Assembly: GCA_963785075.1 (NCBI GenBank)
Contig: CAWATW010000007.1
Span: 248,001 to 312,000 of the forward strand
Source: JAOUGY01 sp963785075
GTDB lineage: Bacteria; Actinomycetota; Acidimicrobiia; Spongiisociales; ZC4RG35
Length of the DNA: 64,000 nucleotides
Reading direction: 5' to 3'
This document shows positions 17,803-25,731 of this stretch, piece by piece. Below the pieces are notes generated by a model, which saw only the letters and a list, made by a program, of their open reading frames with translations, was not told the origin of the DNA and made no database searches. Position numbers and translations under genes: made by a program. Every line of letters starts with the position of its first letter. Position 1 is the stretch's first letter.

Positions 17803-18321
17803 ATGTTCGAGCCAGACAAAGATCTCGTGGTGGTCGTCGACGGCGCCGGCCAGGCTGTCGGCACCCTCGACAAGACCGAGGCGCACACGGCGCCGGGAAC
17901 CCGTCATCTTGCGTTCTCGGTGGTGGTGACCGACACCCGCGGCCGGATGCTGATCCAGCGCCGCCACCCAGACAAGCCGACGTTCGGTGGCATGTGGGCC
18001 AACGCCTGCTGCAGCCATCCCCGACCGGCCGAAGGCGTCGTCAGGGCCGCCCGACGAAGGGTGAAGGAGGAACTCGGCGTCCAGCTGATCGACCCGAGGG
18101 AGGTCGGGCGATTCGCCTACGAGGCCACCGATTCGAAGACCGGGATGGTCGAGAGTGAGCTCGACGTCGTCGTGAGCGGCGTGATTGCAGGCACACTGGA
18201 ACCCGATCCCGAGGAGATCGCCGAGCTGCGATGGCTCACTCGTGACGAACTCGGCTCCTCCGGCCTCTCGTTCGCCCCGTGGTTCGACGGCGTATTGAAG
18301 GTGATCGGCTGGTCGGGCTGA
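17803..18321 (+). CDS. idi: Isopentenyl-diphosphate delta-isomerase, type I
   Basis: 172-aa NUDIX-fold isomerase interconverting IPP and DMAPP for isoprenoid synthesis. The metal-site and catalytic motif WANACCSHP (Cys near residues 69-70), the RRVKEELG NUDIX-like helix and the E-rich C-terminal region are intact, and length fits the family. TAGGGT at 17789-17794 lies 8 nt before the ATG (leaderless). The divergent phzF gene is unrelated by pathway. Confidence 0.93.
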   Translation: MFEPDKDLVVVVDGAGQAVGTLDKTEAHTAPGTRHLAFSVVVTDTRGRMLIQRRHPDKPTFGGMWANACCSHPRPAEGVVRAARRRVKEELGVQLIDPREVGRFAYEATDSKTGMVESELDVVVSGVIAGTLEPDPEEIAELRWLTRDELGSSGLSFAPWFDGVLKVIGWSG

Positions 18322-18351
18322 TCCATCCGCTTGGGATCGGATTCCGACATC

Positions 18352-19074
18352 TCACCACCCCAGGGCGTCGAGGCGATGCTCCACCAGCGGTAGGTAGCTT
18401 CGACCGAAGAGCTCCACGTGCACGAGCAAGTGATACAACTGGAGCGCCGGGCGACGGAGTTCCCAACCTGCGTCGAGCGGCCATTCTCGCTCGTAGGCGT
18501 CGTAGAACTCGGTGGGGATCCCTCCGAAGACCGCGGAGAACGCCAGATCCAGCTCTCGGTCGCCGAAGTGGACGGCAGGGTCGATGAGGTAGCTTCCATC
18601 GACGATGTTGCCCGACCACAGATCGCCGTGGAGCAGCGAGGGTGGGGCCGCGTGGTCGAGGAGGTCGGGCATGGGCCCTTCCATGGCGTCCTCGATTCGG
18701 TGGCGGACATGGGCGGGCAACGACCGGAGCCAGGGTCGGATCCGGTGCTCGATGTAGAAACGGGGCCACGCGTCGGTCCAGGCGTTGACCTGGGGGAGAG
18801 CGCCGATGACGTTGTCCTCGTGCCATCCGAACCGATCCGAGGTCGTGCGATGCACGTGCGCAAGTGTCCGTCCGAGGCCCGGCCAGTCGGCCGTTCCCTG
18901 CACCTCGGACATCACCAGCCGGGACGCGTCGACCGAAAGAAGCTCTGGGACCGGAGCGCCGGCGGCGGCGAGTGCGCGCAGCCCGTCGGCCTCGAGCCGG
19001 GCGTCATAGGTCGTATGCTTCACGTAGGCGGCGCGACCGTCGACGATGGCTCTTCCGATCGATGCCCAGCTCAT
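18352..19074 (-). CDS. Fructosamine kinase-like protein (short)
   Basis: 240-aa protein kinase-like-fold enzyme with the fructosamine/ketosamine-3-kinase signature SLLHGDLWSGNI and the metal-binding IDPAVHFGDRELDLAF. Family members are usually ~290 aa; the N-terminal lobe here is shortened (begins MSWASIGRAIVDG, with AYVKHT as the beta-3 Lys). Expected role is phosphorylation and removal of glycated amines. The start overlaps the stop of the phosphatase gene by 4 nt, a coupling that suggests joint work on damaged proteins. Confidence 0.85.
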   Translation of the reverse strand: MSWASIGRAIVDGRAAYVKHTTYDARLEADGLRALAAAGAPVPELLSVDASRLVMSEVQGTADWPGLGRTLAHVHRTTSDRFGWHEDNVIGALPQVNAWTDAWPRFYIEHRIRPWLRSLPAHVRHRIEDAMEGPMPDLLDHAAPPSLLHGDLWSGNIVDGSYLIDPAVHFGDRELDLAFSAVFGGIPTEFYDAYEREWPLDAGWELRRPALQLYHLLVHVELFGRSYLPLVEHRLDALGW

Positions 19075-19541
19075 CGCAGGCTGTCTACGAGCCCTTTGGC
19101 GGCGGCACGGACCATGGCCACCACGTTGCGAAACCCTTCGTCGCCCCCGTAGTACGGATCGGGCACGTCGAGGTCGATTGCCTCCGGGTCGTAGCTGCGA
19201 AACATCTTGACCTTGCCGGCTGCGGCCTCGTCCGGCGCCAGTGCCAAGAGGTCTCGGTGGTTGCGGTGATCCATGCTCAGGATGAGGTCGAACCGATCGA
19301 AGTCGGACACATCCACTTGACGGGCAGCGCCGCCCAGCTCGAGTCCCACCTCCGCCGCTGCGGCCGTCATCCTCGCGTCCGGTTTCTCGCCGGCGTGCCA
19401 AGCCCCGGTGCCGGCCGAGTCGACCACCACCGTCAGGCCGGCATCACGAGCAGCCTCGCGGATTGCGGCCTCTGCAGTCGGTGACCGGCAGATGTTCCCC
19501 ATGCACACCGCAAGGATCCGATACGGAGTATTCGGGTTCAC
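19071..19541 (-). CDS. Low molecular weight protein-tyrosine phosphatase
   Basis: 156-aa LMW-PTP. The P-loop CMGNICRS (C13 to R19, CX5R) and the general acid region DVPDPYYGG are intact. GTG start at 19541, with TACCGT (19554-19549) ending 7 nt upstream, suggesting a leaderless message. First gene of a two-gene operon with the fructosamine kinase-like gene. Confidence 0.93.
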   Translation of the reverse strand: MNPNTPYRILAVCMGNICRSPTAEAAIREAARDAGLTVVVDSAGTGAWHAGEKPDARMTAAAAEVGLELGGAARQVDVSDFDRFDLILSMDHRNHRDLLALAPDEAAAGKVKMFRSYDPEAIDLDVPDPYYGGDEGFRNVVAMVRAAAKGLVDSLR

Positions 19542-19725
19542 CGGTGGGACGGTAGCCGGAGACGAAAGAGCGATCCGCGCCGTCTGGCATGGTTCCGGGG
19601 GAGCGGGTCGGTCGGTGAAATGGGTGATCGAGGACCTCTCGACGCCGCGACCCGGAATGTGTCGGCCCGGTGCAGCTCGGTAACCACGGTGCTACCGTAA
19701 ACCATTCGTTACCTTCGGAGGCTTC

Positions 19726-20148
19726 GTGAAGTTCTATGACGTCGAAGTGGAGATCCAGGCGCCGCCCGCAGCGGTGTGGGAGGTTCTGACCGATGGATCG
19801 CACTACACAGGCTGGGAGTCGGGGGTGGAGAAGGTCGAAGGGACGATCGCAAACGGTGAGAAGGTCAAGGTCTTTTCGGAGGTCAGTCCCGGTCGAGCCT
19901 TCCCGGTGACGGTGAGGCTGGATCCCGACACGCATCGAATGACGTGGGAAGGCGGCATGCCCCTCGGCCTGTTCAAAGGTGTTCGCACGTTCACGGTCGA
20001 GTCGCGCGGGTCGGGCAGCCACTTCCACATGCGAGAAGAGTTCACGGGTCCGTTGCTCGGGCTGATCTGGCGTTCGATGCCGGACCTGCAGCCATCGTTC
20101 GACAAGTTCGCACACGGGCTCAAGGACCAGGCCGAGGCGAGGTCGTGA
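19726..20148 (+). CDS. SRPBCC family protein
   Basis: 140-aa START/Bet v1-like ligand-binding protein (VEIQAPPAAVWEVLTDGSHYTGW at the N-terminus, long C-terminal helix). GTG start, chosen for GGAGG 5 nt upstream (GGAGGCTTCGTG). First of three overlapping genes (SRPBCC, ArsR, SRPBCC). Ligand unknown. Confidence 0.87.
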   Translation: MKFYDVEVEIQAPPAAVWEVLTDGSHYTGWESGVEKVEGTIANGEKVKVFSEVSPGRAFPVTVRLDPDTHRMTWEGGMPLGLFKGVRTFTVESRGSGSHFHMREEFTGPLLGLIWRSMPDLQPSFDKFAHGLKDQAEARS

Positions 20149-20459
20149 GCACCCACCAGGCGGCGGACGCATTCGACGCCCTTGCCGATCCGCAGCGGCG
20201 CGCCATTCTCGAGATGCTCGCCGAACATCCGCATGCGGTCGGTGAGTTGGCCGACCGTCTCCCCATCTCCCGACCTGCGGTCTCGCGGCATCTCAGACTT
20301 CTGAAGGACGCGGCGCTCGTCGTGGACGAGCCGCAAGGCACCAAGCGGCTCTACCGGCTCCACGATCGAGGGGCCGAGACGGTGCGCCGATATCTGGAAA
20401 CGGTCTGGGGTGATGCTCTCCAACGTTTCCGGATGACCGCGGAGAGCACGTCTCGGTGA
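20145..20459 (+). CDS. ArsR family transcriptional regulator
   Basis: 104-aa winged-helix repressor (FDALADPQRRAILEMLAEHPHAVGELADRL, then SRPAVSRHLRLLK). No metal-binding CxC motif is seen, so it probably senses something other than metal or acts through its SRPBCC neighbours, as in many actinobacterial ArsR-AHSA1 operons. GTGA overlap (20145-20148) with the upstream gene and 4-nt overlap with the downstream gene. Confidence 0.92.
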   Translation: MSTHQAADAFDALADPQRRAILEMLAEHPHAVGELADRLPISRPAVSRHLRLLKDAALVVDEPQGTKRLYRLHDRGAETVRRYLETVWGDALQRFRMTAESTSR

Positions 20460-20899
20460 TCGATCCGTTGCGTCTCACGTACGAGATCGCATGTGAGCCG
20501 GCTCACGCTTTCGAAGTGTGGACGCGCCGATTCTCCATGTGGTGGCCCAAAGGCCACTCGGTGTCGGGGGATCCGAACACGGAGGTGGTCCTCGAGCCCA
20601 TGCTCGGGGGGCGCATCTTCGAGCGCAGTCCAGACGGCAACGAGATCGCGTGGGGGGAGATCACGGCGTGGGATCCTCCCCGGAGACTCGCCTACCTGTG
20701 GCACCTCAGACGTGACCGGGCGGATGCCACCGATGTGCAGGTCATCTTCGGCGAGGGTCCGAACGGTACGACGCGGCTCGAGATCCTCCACTCCGGGTGG
20801 GAACGCCTCGGCGCAGGCGCCGAAGAGTGGCGAAACGCCAACCGTGGCGGGTGGGGCGATCTGGTCCCACACTTCATCGCCGCCTGCGCTGTCGGCTGA
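20456..20899 (+). CDS. SRPBCC/AHSA1-like domain protein
   Basis: 147-aa Hsp90-activator-like (AHSA1) SRPBCC protein: RLTYEIACEPAHAFEVWTRRFSMWWP, then GGRIFER and the C-terminal W...GGWGDLVPHFIAAC. Common partner of ArsR regulators; ligand unknown. GTG start overlapping the ArsR stop. A heptamer repeat field begins 5 nt after its stop codon. Confidence 0.88.
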   Translation: MIDPLRLTYEIACEPAHAFEVWTRRFSMWWPKGHSVSGDPNTEVVLEPMLGGRIFERSPDGNEIAWGEITAWDPPRRLAYLWHLRRDRADATDVQVIFGEGPNGTTRLEILHSGWERLGAGAEEWRNANRGGWGDLVPHFIAACAVG

Positions 20900-20903
20900 C
20901 GGC

Positions 20904-20981
20904 AAGCGTCTTGGGTCTTGCGTCTTGTGTCCTGCGCACCGGATCAGTTTGTCTTGTGTCCGGCGTCTTGCATCCTGGCCG
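20904..20981. repeat. Degenerate TTGCGTC-type heptamers
   Basis: Two runs of five 7-mers: AAGCGTC, TTGGGTC, TTGCGTC, TTGTGTC, CTGCGCA (20904-20938), then GTTTGTC, TTGTGTC, CGGCGTC, TTGCATC, CTGGCCG (20947-20981), offset from each other by one base. Same orientation as the array at 32615 and opposite to the array at 21010, so the two could pair into a long imperfect hairpin. Confidence 0.7.
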
Positions 20982-21009
20982 GATCCGCCCCGCTTGTGCG
21001 AGCACCTCC

Positions 21010-21219
21010 GACGCACGACGCACGACGCACGACGCACGACGCACGACGCACGACGCACGACGCATGACGCATGACGCACGATGCATGACGCACGATGCAT
21101 GACGCATGACGCATGATGCATGACGCATGACGCATGATGCATGACGCATGACGCATGACGGATGACGGATGACGCATGACGGATGACGGATGACGCATGA
21201 CGCATGACGCATGACGCAT
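21010..21219. repeat. Exact 30-unit heptanucleotide tandem array (GACGCAY)
   Basis: 210 bp made of exactly 30 seven-base units without a phase break. Units 1-7 are GACGCAC; the rest are GACGCAT with GACGCAC, GATGCAT (units 11, 13, 16, 19) and GACGGAT (units 22, 23, 25, 26) variants. Because 7 is not a multiple of 3, all frames stay open and produce false proteins rich in MRHASCV. Part of a 508-bp intergenic field (20900-21407) with no real gene. Confidence 0.95.
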
Positions 21220-21226
21220 GCGCTCA

Positions 21227-21376
21227 GGTCCGAAGTCCGAAGTCCGAGGTCCGGACCCCGGACCCGTGAGAAAGCGGCTCCTCTACTCGTGGAACCGCCA
21301 GTAGGTGACCCGGACCCCGGACCAATCTGGATTGTTGCTTGCCCGCATGACGCGTGACGGACGGCGCATGACGGAA
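21227..21376. repeat. Secondary heptamers and tail of the repeat field
   Basis: GGTCCGA, AGTCCGA, AGTCCGA, GGTCCGG, ACCCCGG run in 7-base phase from 21227 to 21261; GGACCCCGGACC recurs near 21312. A short out-of-phase return of the main family (GACGCGT, GACGGAC, GGCGCAT, GACGGAA) spans 21349-21376, just before the methyltransferase promoter. Confidence 0.65.
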
Positions 21377-21407
21377 TCTGTCACCCCCACACCGTAGGAT
21401 GCCCCCC

Positions 21408-22946
21408 ATGTCGAGTCGAGACGAACAGGCGAGGCGCAGCACCGAGACGTCTGCGTTCGGGGTGGGGCGACGCGAGAGCCACGATGCCTCTGCGTTCTAC
21501 GCTCGATTCAAGCCGCCGTTCATCTCCGACGACGACACGGTCAACCCGGTCCCCGCCGAGGTGCTGGCAGAACCTTGTCGAGTGGGCGACAGCCGCGACC
21601 TCTCGATACTTCCCGACGACAGTGTGGCGCTGGTGGTCACCTCACCACCGTATTTCGTGGGCAAGGAGTACGAGTCTGCGGTCACCGGTGATCCGAACAC
21701 TCGGGCATCGGCCGGACGCGTGCCGACGTCGTATCTCGACTACCTCCAGATGCTCCGTGATGTCTTCGCCGAGTGCATGCGAGTGCTGGAACCGGGCGGA
21801 CGCATCGCGGTGAATGTCGCCAACCTCGGACGCAAGCCCTATCGAAGCCTGTCGGCCGACGTGGTGTCGGTGCTGCAGGACGATCTGGGAATGCTGCTGC
21901 GGGGCGAGATCGTCTGGCACAAAGCCGACGGAGCCACCGGGTCGCTCGCCTGGGGGTCGTATCGGTCGGCGGCCAACCCGGTGCTGCGTGACATCACCGA
22001 GCGGGTCGTGGTCGCATCCAAGGGCAGGTTCGACCGTGCGAAGCCCAAGAGCCGTGCAGTCGAAGGCCTTCCGCATGAGAGCACGCTCAGCGCCGACGAT
22101 TTCATGGAGGCGACGCTCGATGTGTGGCGTATCGACTCCGAGAGCGCCCGTCGTGTCAACCACCCGGCTCCCTTCCCGATCGAGCTTCCGCGGCGTCTGA
22201 TCGACCTGTACACGTACCGCGGCGACGTGGTGCTCGACCCGTTTCTCGGATCCGGAACGACCGTGGTCGCCGCGGAGCGCACCGAGCGCCGCGGGATCGG
22301 ATTCGATCTCGATCCCGAATACGTCGACGTCGCTCGCAAGAGGGTGGAGTCCGAGCGGGAACGAATGGTGCTGCGTTCGATCTCCCAGGGCGAGGACCCG
22401 CTCCCACTGGAGATACCCGACAGTCCTGAGGAACGCCTCGAACATTTTCAGGCACGCGCCACCCAGGAGGGGAAGAAGGCCCACGATCTGGCCAGAGTCG
22501 TGCTCGAGAACAGCGGATTCGAGATCGTCGACGACAAGCCCAAGGTCAAAGGCGCCGGCGTTCAATTCGACTTCCTGATCGCGTCGAAGTCAGGACGCCG
22601 CTGGTACGTCGACGTGTCGGGTGCGTTCACAACGGTGCGGCCCGGCCTGATGCGAACCGACACTTTGTGGAAGGCCTTGGGTCGGATCCACGTGGTCAAG
22701 CAGATCCAGGACGATGGGCAGGACCGAACCGAGGTGATCATCATCACCTCCAACTTGCCGAAGCCCGGGAGTGAAGGCGACAAGGCCCTACGGGCCGCCG
22801 GACCGTCCAGTGTGTTCGATGCGATCGAGATGTTCGACGACACGCACGGGGTCGCCAGGCTGCGTGTGTACGCCGAGCTCGGCGACTCGGTGCCTCCGCT
22901 GGAGGGTTTCTGGCAGCAGCCCGACATCGACAACCGGTACCCCTGA
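21408..22946 (+). CDS. Site-specific DNA methyltransferase with nuclease-like C-terminal domain
   Basis: 512-aa beta-class amino-methyltransferase. Motif IV TSPPY (~78-82) precedes the SAM motif LDPFLGSGTT (~276-285). SPPY favours N4-cytosine, though N6-adenine is possible. The region after ~340 is an extra domain with the layout of a PD-(D/E)XK fold: GFEI, then VQFDFLIASKSGRRWYVDVSG (D388; D402-V-S404 where ExK is expected). The lysine is replaced, so it may be degenerate or a recognition module. TAGGAT at 21395-21400 puts a leaderless start at 21408. Two unrecognised genes follow almost without gaps. Confidence 0.88.
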   Translation: MSSRDEQARRSTETSAFGVGRRESHDASAFYARFKPPFISDDDTVNPVPAEVLAEPCRVGDSRDLSILPDDSVALVVTSPPYFVGKEYESAVTGDPNTRASAGRVPTSYLDYLQMLRDVFAECMRVLEPGGRIAVNVANLGRKPYRSLSADVVSVLQDDLGMLLRGEIVWHKADGATGSLAWGSYRSAANPVLRDITERVVVASKGRFDRAKPKSRAVEGLPHESTLSADDFMEATLDVWRIDSESARRVNHPAPFPIELPRRLIDLYTYRGDVVLDPFLGSGTTVVAAERTERRGIGFDLDPEYVDVARKRVESERERMVLRSISQGEDPLPLEIPDSPEERLEHFQARATQEGKKAHDLARVVLENSGFEIVDDKPKVKGAGVQFDFLIASKSGRRWYVDVSGAFTTVRPGLMRTDTLWKALGRIHVVKQIQDDGQDRTEVIIITSNLPKPGSEGDKALRAAGPSSVFDAIEMFDDTHGVARLRVYAELGDSVPPLEGFWQQPDIDNRYP

Positions 22947-22948
22947 TC

Positions 22949-23263
22949 GTGGCGGTGGTCGCCTACGCCGTGGTGCACTCCGAACCGGCCGCGATCTACG
23001 TGGCGACCGACATCGAGGTCCTTCACAGGGTGATCGCACTCGAGGTGATCGCCCGAACCGATCCCCGCCTCCTGGGAGGGGCAGCCGAAGACATCAGAGA
23101 GGCTTTGATGGCGGAACGTTGGGCGGCGGCGGCCGCAGGTTGGATCGAGGCCACCGGGATCGGTATCGACGTCTACACCAACATCAGCGTGTACGACCAC
23201 GACGACCTGCCCGGTGACCTCGTGGGGCCACAGCTCCAGTTTGCCCCGCTGTTTCGGCCCTGA
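22949..23263 (+). CDS. Hypothetical protein in methyltransferase island
   Basis: 104-aa acidic alpha/beta protein (YVATDIEVLHRVIALEVIAR, then DIREALMAERWAAAAAGWIEATG, ending LQFAPLFRP). No family recognised. GTG start 2 nt after the methyltransferase stop and a 3-nt gap to the next gene, so it is certainly co-transcribed. No membrane segment or signal peptide. Confidence 0.65.
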   Translation: MAVVAYAVVHSEPAAIYVATDIEVLHRVIALEVIARTDPRLLGGAAEDIREALMAERWAAAAAGWIEATGIGIDVYTNISVYDHDDLPGDLVGPQLQFAPLFRP

Positions 23264-23266
23264 GCG

Positions 23267-24268
23267 ATGCCTGCGATCCGCACCGAGGTCACTGAGATCA
23301 CGACCGGTCTGGCGATGCTCGGATTCCCCGACATCGATCGGGCGCTGACCGTGAGGCCCGCCTGGTTCCATCACGTCACCGAGCAGCAGTTCGACCGACT
23401 CGGTGATGCCAGGAGTTCGGGCGAACACGATGCCGAGTTCGAAACGGCCTGGGACAACGGTCGTCTCTTCTTGCACTCGTCCGATGGTCTACGAGGTCGG
23501 GTACCGGATCGGGTGGAGTGGAAAGGACCGCACAAACCTCCGGGATATGAGCAGCTCCCGGCCGACCTGCGAGTCGATCACGTCTTTCTCATCAGCTGCA
23601 AATACGGGTCGAATGTGTTGCACAACGTGTCTCCCGCCAGCCTGTTCGACCGGCGGCTCGCGGAGCGGCGGGTCGACAACAGCGACTGGTACCTCGAGGT
23701 TGCGCCCGAGGCCTACCAGGAGCTCTATGCCAGCTGTCGCGATCAGCTGGGCGGATCACTCCCGGCTCGGGTGGAGCAGCTCGAGGCGCACCATCGAGCA
23801 ACTCTGAAGCGGGAGTTCAAGCGGACGTGGCCTGCTCCCGTGGCCGAGGTGGCGAGGGCGTTCGCGTGGTCCGTCGCATCGGCGTCTGCCGAGCGCTGGA
23901 GGGAGGCGCTTTCGAACCCACGGCGCCGGCACGAGATGGTCTGGCGCCTCCTCAGGCTGGAGGCCGCCCCGTACTTCGTGCTCGGCGCCGATGGCCATGG
24001 AACGCCGATCCGGTACCGGACGGCGACCCCATGGGACCACAAGGACCGATATCAGATCCGATCGTTCGACGTGTTTCCCGACGCAGCAGGCCAACCTGTC
24101 GTGCTGTGGAGGATCGAGGTGTCAGATGTCGACACCGGCCATCATCTCGTGACGGAGGGGCACGTCGAGGTTCGCTGGAGTCATGGCCGATTCGCCGGGG
24201 CACCCGAAGCCAAGGTGTATCTCGACACCCCTCATCACGACGTGGCCGGCTACGAGCCGCTGGCGTGA
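23267..24268 (+). CDS. Hypothetical protein, possible PD-(D/E)XK nuclease
   Basis: 333-aa protein not recognised from a named family. Residues ~98-118 read PAD-LRVDHVFLI-SCKYGSNVLHN: an acidic residue (D100), a hydrophobic strand and S-C-K112, compatible with a PD...xxK nuclease core. The C-terminal half is beta-rich (VLWRIEVSDVDTGHHLVTEGHVEVRW). Third gene of the operon after the DNA methyltransferase, so a cognate restriction endonuclease is the working guess. No signal peptide. Confidence 0.6.
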   Translation: MPAIRTEVTEITTGLAMLGFPDIDRALTVRPAWFHHVTEQQFDRLGDARSSGEHDAEFETAWDNGRLFLHSSDGLRGRVPDRVEWKGPHKPPGYEQLPADLRVDHVFLISCKYGSNVLHNVSPASLFDRRLAERRVDNSDWYLEVAPEAYQELYASCRDQLGGSLPARVEQLEAHHRATLKREFKRTWPAPVAEVARAFAWSVASASAERWREALSNPRRRHEMVWRLLRLEAAPYFVLGADGHGTPIRYRTATPWDHKDRYQIRSFDVFPDAAGQPVVLWRIEVSDVDTGHHLVTEGHVEVRWSHGRFAGAPEAKVYLDTPHHDVAGYEPLA

Positions 24269-25528
24269 TCAGCTGGCCGACTCGAGCTCGGTCAGGTCGA
24301 TGATGACCTCACCACCGAGTTCGGCCTCGATTGCCTTTGCCAGCGTGCCGAGGAGTCCGTCGATCTGGTCATCGGACTGTGACAGGGTGTTGGTGAACCG
24401 TATTCCCGCCTGACCGAAGGGAACCACAGGGAAACTCGACAGGTTCACCCAATAGCCGGCGTCGACGACCCGTTTTGCCACGTTGCGTGCCTGTTCGTAC
24501 CCACCCACATGGGCGAACCAGATAGGGGTGTGAGCCCACGATGAGAGCGGTACGCCGTGGGCGCGGGCCCGGTCGGCCACGAGATCGATCTGGCCCTGCA
24601 TTCGGTGATGGAGCTCAACCGACTCGGGACTCAGCAACAGCTCCGCCGCAGCCACTCCCGCCGCGAGCTCGGCCGTCTGGATGGGCCCGCCGAACATCAG
24701 CGGTCCGCCTCTGAAGGCGATCTGGTCGGCGAGCTCTTCGCTGCCGGAGATGACCGCACCACCTCCGGCCCCGAAGGCTTTCGAGAGCGATATGGCCACG
24801 ACCAGTCGCGGGTGTATGGCCCGCTCGCCGAGCACGACGCCCCGGCCATTGATCCCGGTCCACCCAAACCCGTGGGCATCGTCGACGTAGGCGTGCAGTG
24901 CAGGGTATCGGTCGAGGAGATCGATGATCTGGGAGTTGGGGCCGATGTCGCCGAACATCGAGTACACGCCATCACCGATGTACCAGATGTGGTGGTGGTC
25001 CTCTGCGAGCTCCTGGATGGCCCCTTCCAGCGCGTCGACATCGGCGTGCGGCACCGGATGCACAGGGATCTGACGAGCCGAAAGCACCTGGGTCGCAAGG
25101 TGGAGCGAAGCGTGCGCCTGACGGTCGATCACGATGGCATCGGCACCGGAGACAATTGCCGGCAACGCCGAGAGATGGCCGAGCGTGGTGGTTCCGGTTG
25201 CGATGGCGCGGGCGTCGAAGATCTCGCCGAGCCGCGCCTCGAGCTCGTCGTAGTACGGGAGTGAGGCGTACAGCCTCGATGACGAGAAGGACACACCAAA
25301 GCGCTCGATCCCGGACAGCGCCGCCTTTCGCAGGGCGTCGTGCTCCCAGAGGCCCAGATACGAACAGGACCCGAAGTTGACGAGGGTCTTTCCGTCGATT
25401 GCGAGCGTTCCGTCACCATTGACGGCCTCCACGGTTTGGCGCAGAACCCCGGTGGCAATGGCGTCTTTCGCGTCGCGCTGGAGCTGTTGGGCAAGCCGGC
25501 TGTGCCGGCCTTGAGTGATGGCTCTCAT
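24269..25528 (-). CDS. Class I/II-fold PLP aminotransferase, 2-oxoamine synthase-like
   Basis: 419-aa PLP enzyme resembling the alpha-oxoamine synthases (KBL/BioF/serine palmitoyltransferase-like): NFGSCSYLGL near the N-terminus, acyl-binding SSSRLYASLPYYDELE, DDAHGFGWTG, and the PLP lysine in VVAISLSKAFGAGGG. No bio genes are nearby, so decarboxylative condensation of an amino acid with an unknown acyl-CoA is the best reading. AAGGGG lies upstream of tandem ATGs (25531 and 25528). Confidence 0.85.
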   Translation of the reverse strand: MRAITQGRHSRLAQQLQRDAKDAIATGVLRQTVEAVNGDGTLAIDGKTLVNFGSCSYLGLWEHDALRKAALSGIERFGVSFSSSRLYASLPYYDELEARLGEIFDARAIATGTTTLGHLSALPAIVSGADAIVIDRQAHASLHLATQVLSARQIPVHPVPHADVDALEGAIQELAEDHHHIWYIGDGVYSMFGDIGPNSQIIDLLDRYPALHAYVDDAHGFGWTGINGRGVVLGERAIHPRLVVAISLSKAFGAGGGAVISGSEELADQIAFRGGPLMFGGPIQTAELAAGVAAAELLLSPESVELHHRMQGQIDLVADRARAHGVPLSSWAHTPIWFAHVGGYEQARNVAKRVVDAGYWVNLSSFPVVPFGQAGIRFTNTLSQSDDQIDGLLGTLAKAIEAELGGEVIIDLTELESAS

Positions 25529-25682
25529 CATTCCCCTTCTGAGATGCCGACCCCGGCGCCCAACAACGACCTTTCGCCGATCGTCCACGCGGGGTGCAAA
25601 CCTGGCAGCGCCGGACTCTACACAGTCGATTTCGGTCGATCGAATCCCGCGGGAATCTCGCCGTAGATCACGCGCTAGCTGT

Positions 25683-25702
25683 TATGCTTGCAGTTGCAAG
25701 CA
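25683..25702. promoter_or_regulatory. Palindromic operator overlapping a -10 box
   Basis: TATGCT (25683-25688) overlaps a perfect palindrome TGCTTGCA-GT-TGCAAGCA (25685-25702) in the 203-bp gap between the divergent PLP enzyme and GNAT genes. A protein bound here would block the promoter for the gene at 25732. Confidence 0.6.
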
Positions 25703-25731
25703 CAGCTCTTCAGGACCGTGGAGTCTGAACC

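Noticed and set aside
20944..21219. Several ORFs on both strands encoding MRHASCV/ARRTTHD-like proteins
   Set aside because: They arise from 7-bp repeats read in all frames; no start signals, no domain, and the composition is periodic.
21010..21219. CRISPR array
   Set aside because: Units are 7 bp with no spacers; no cas genes in the window.
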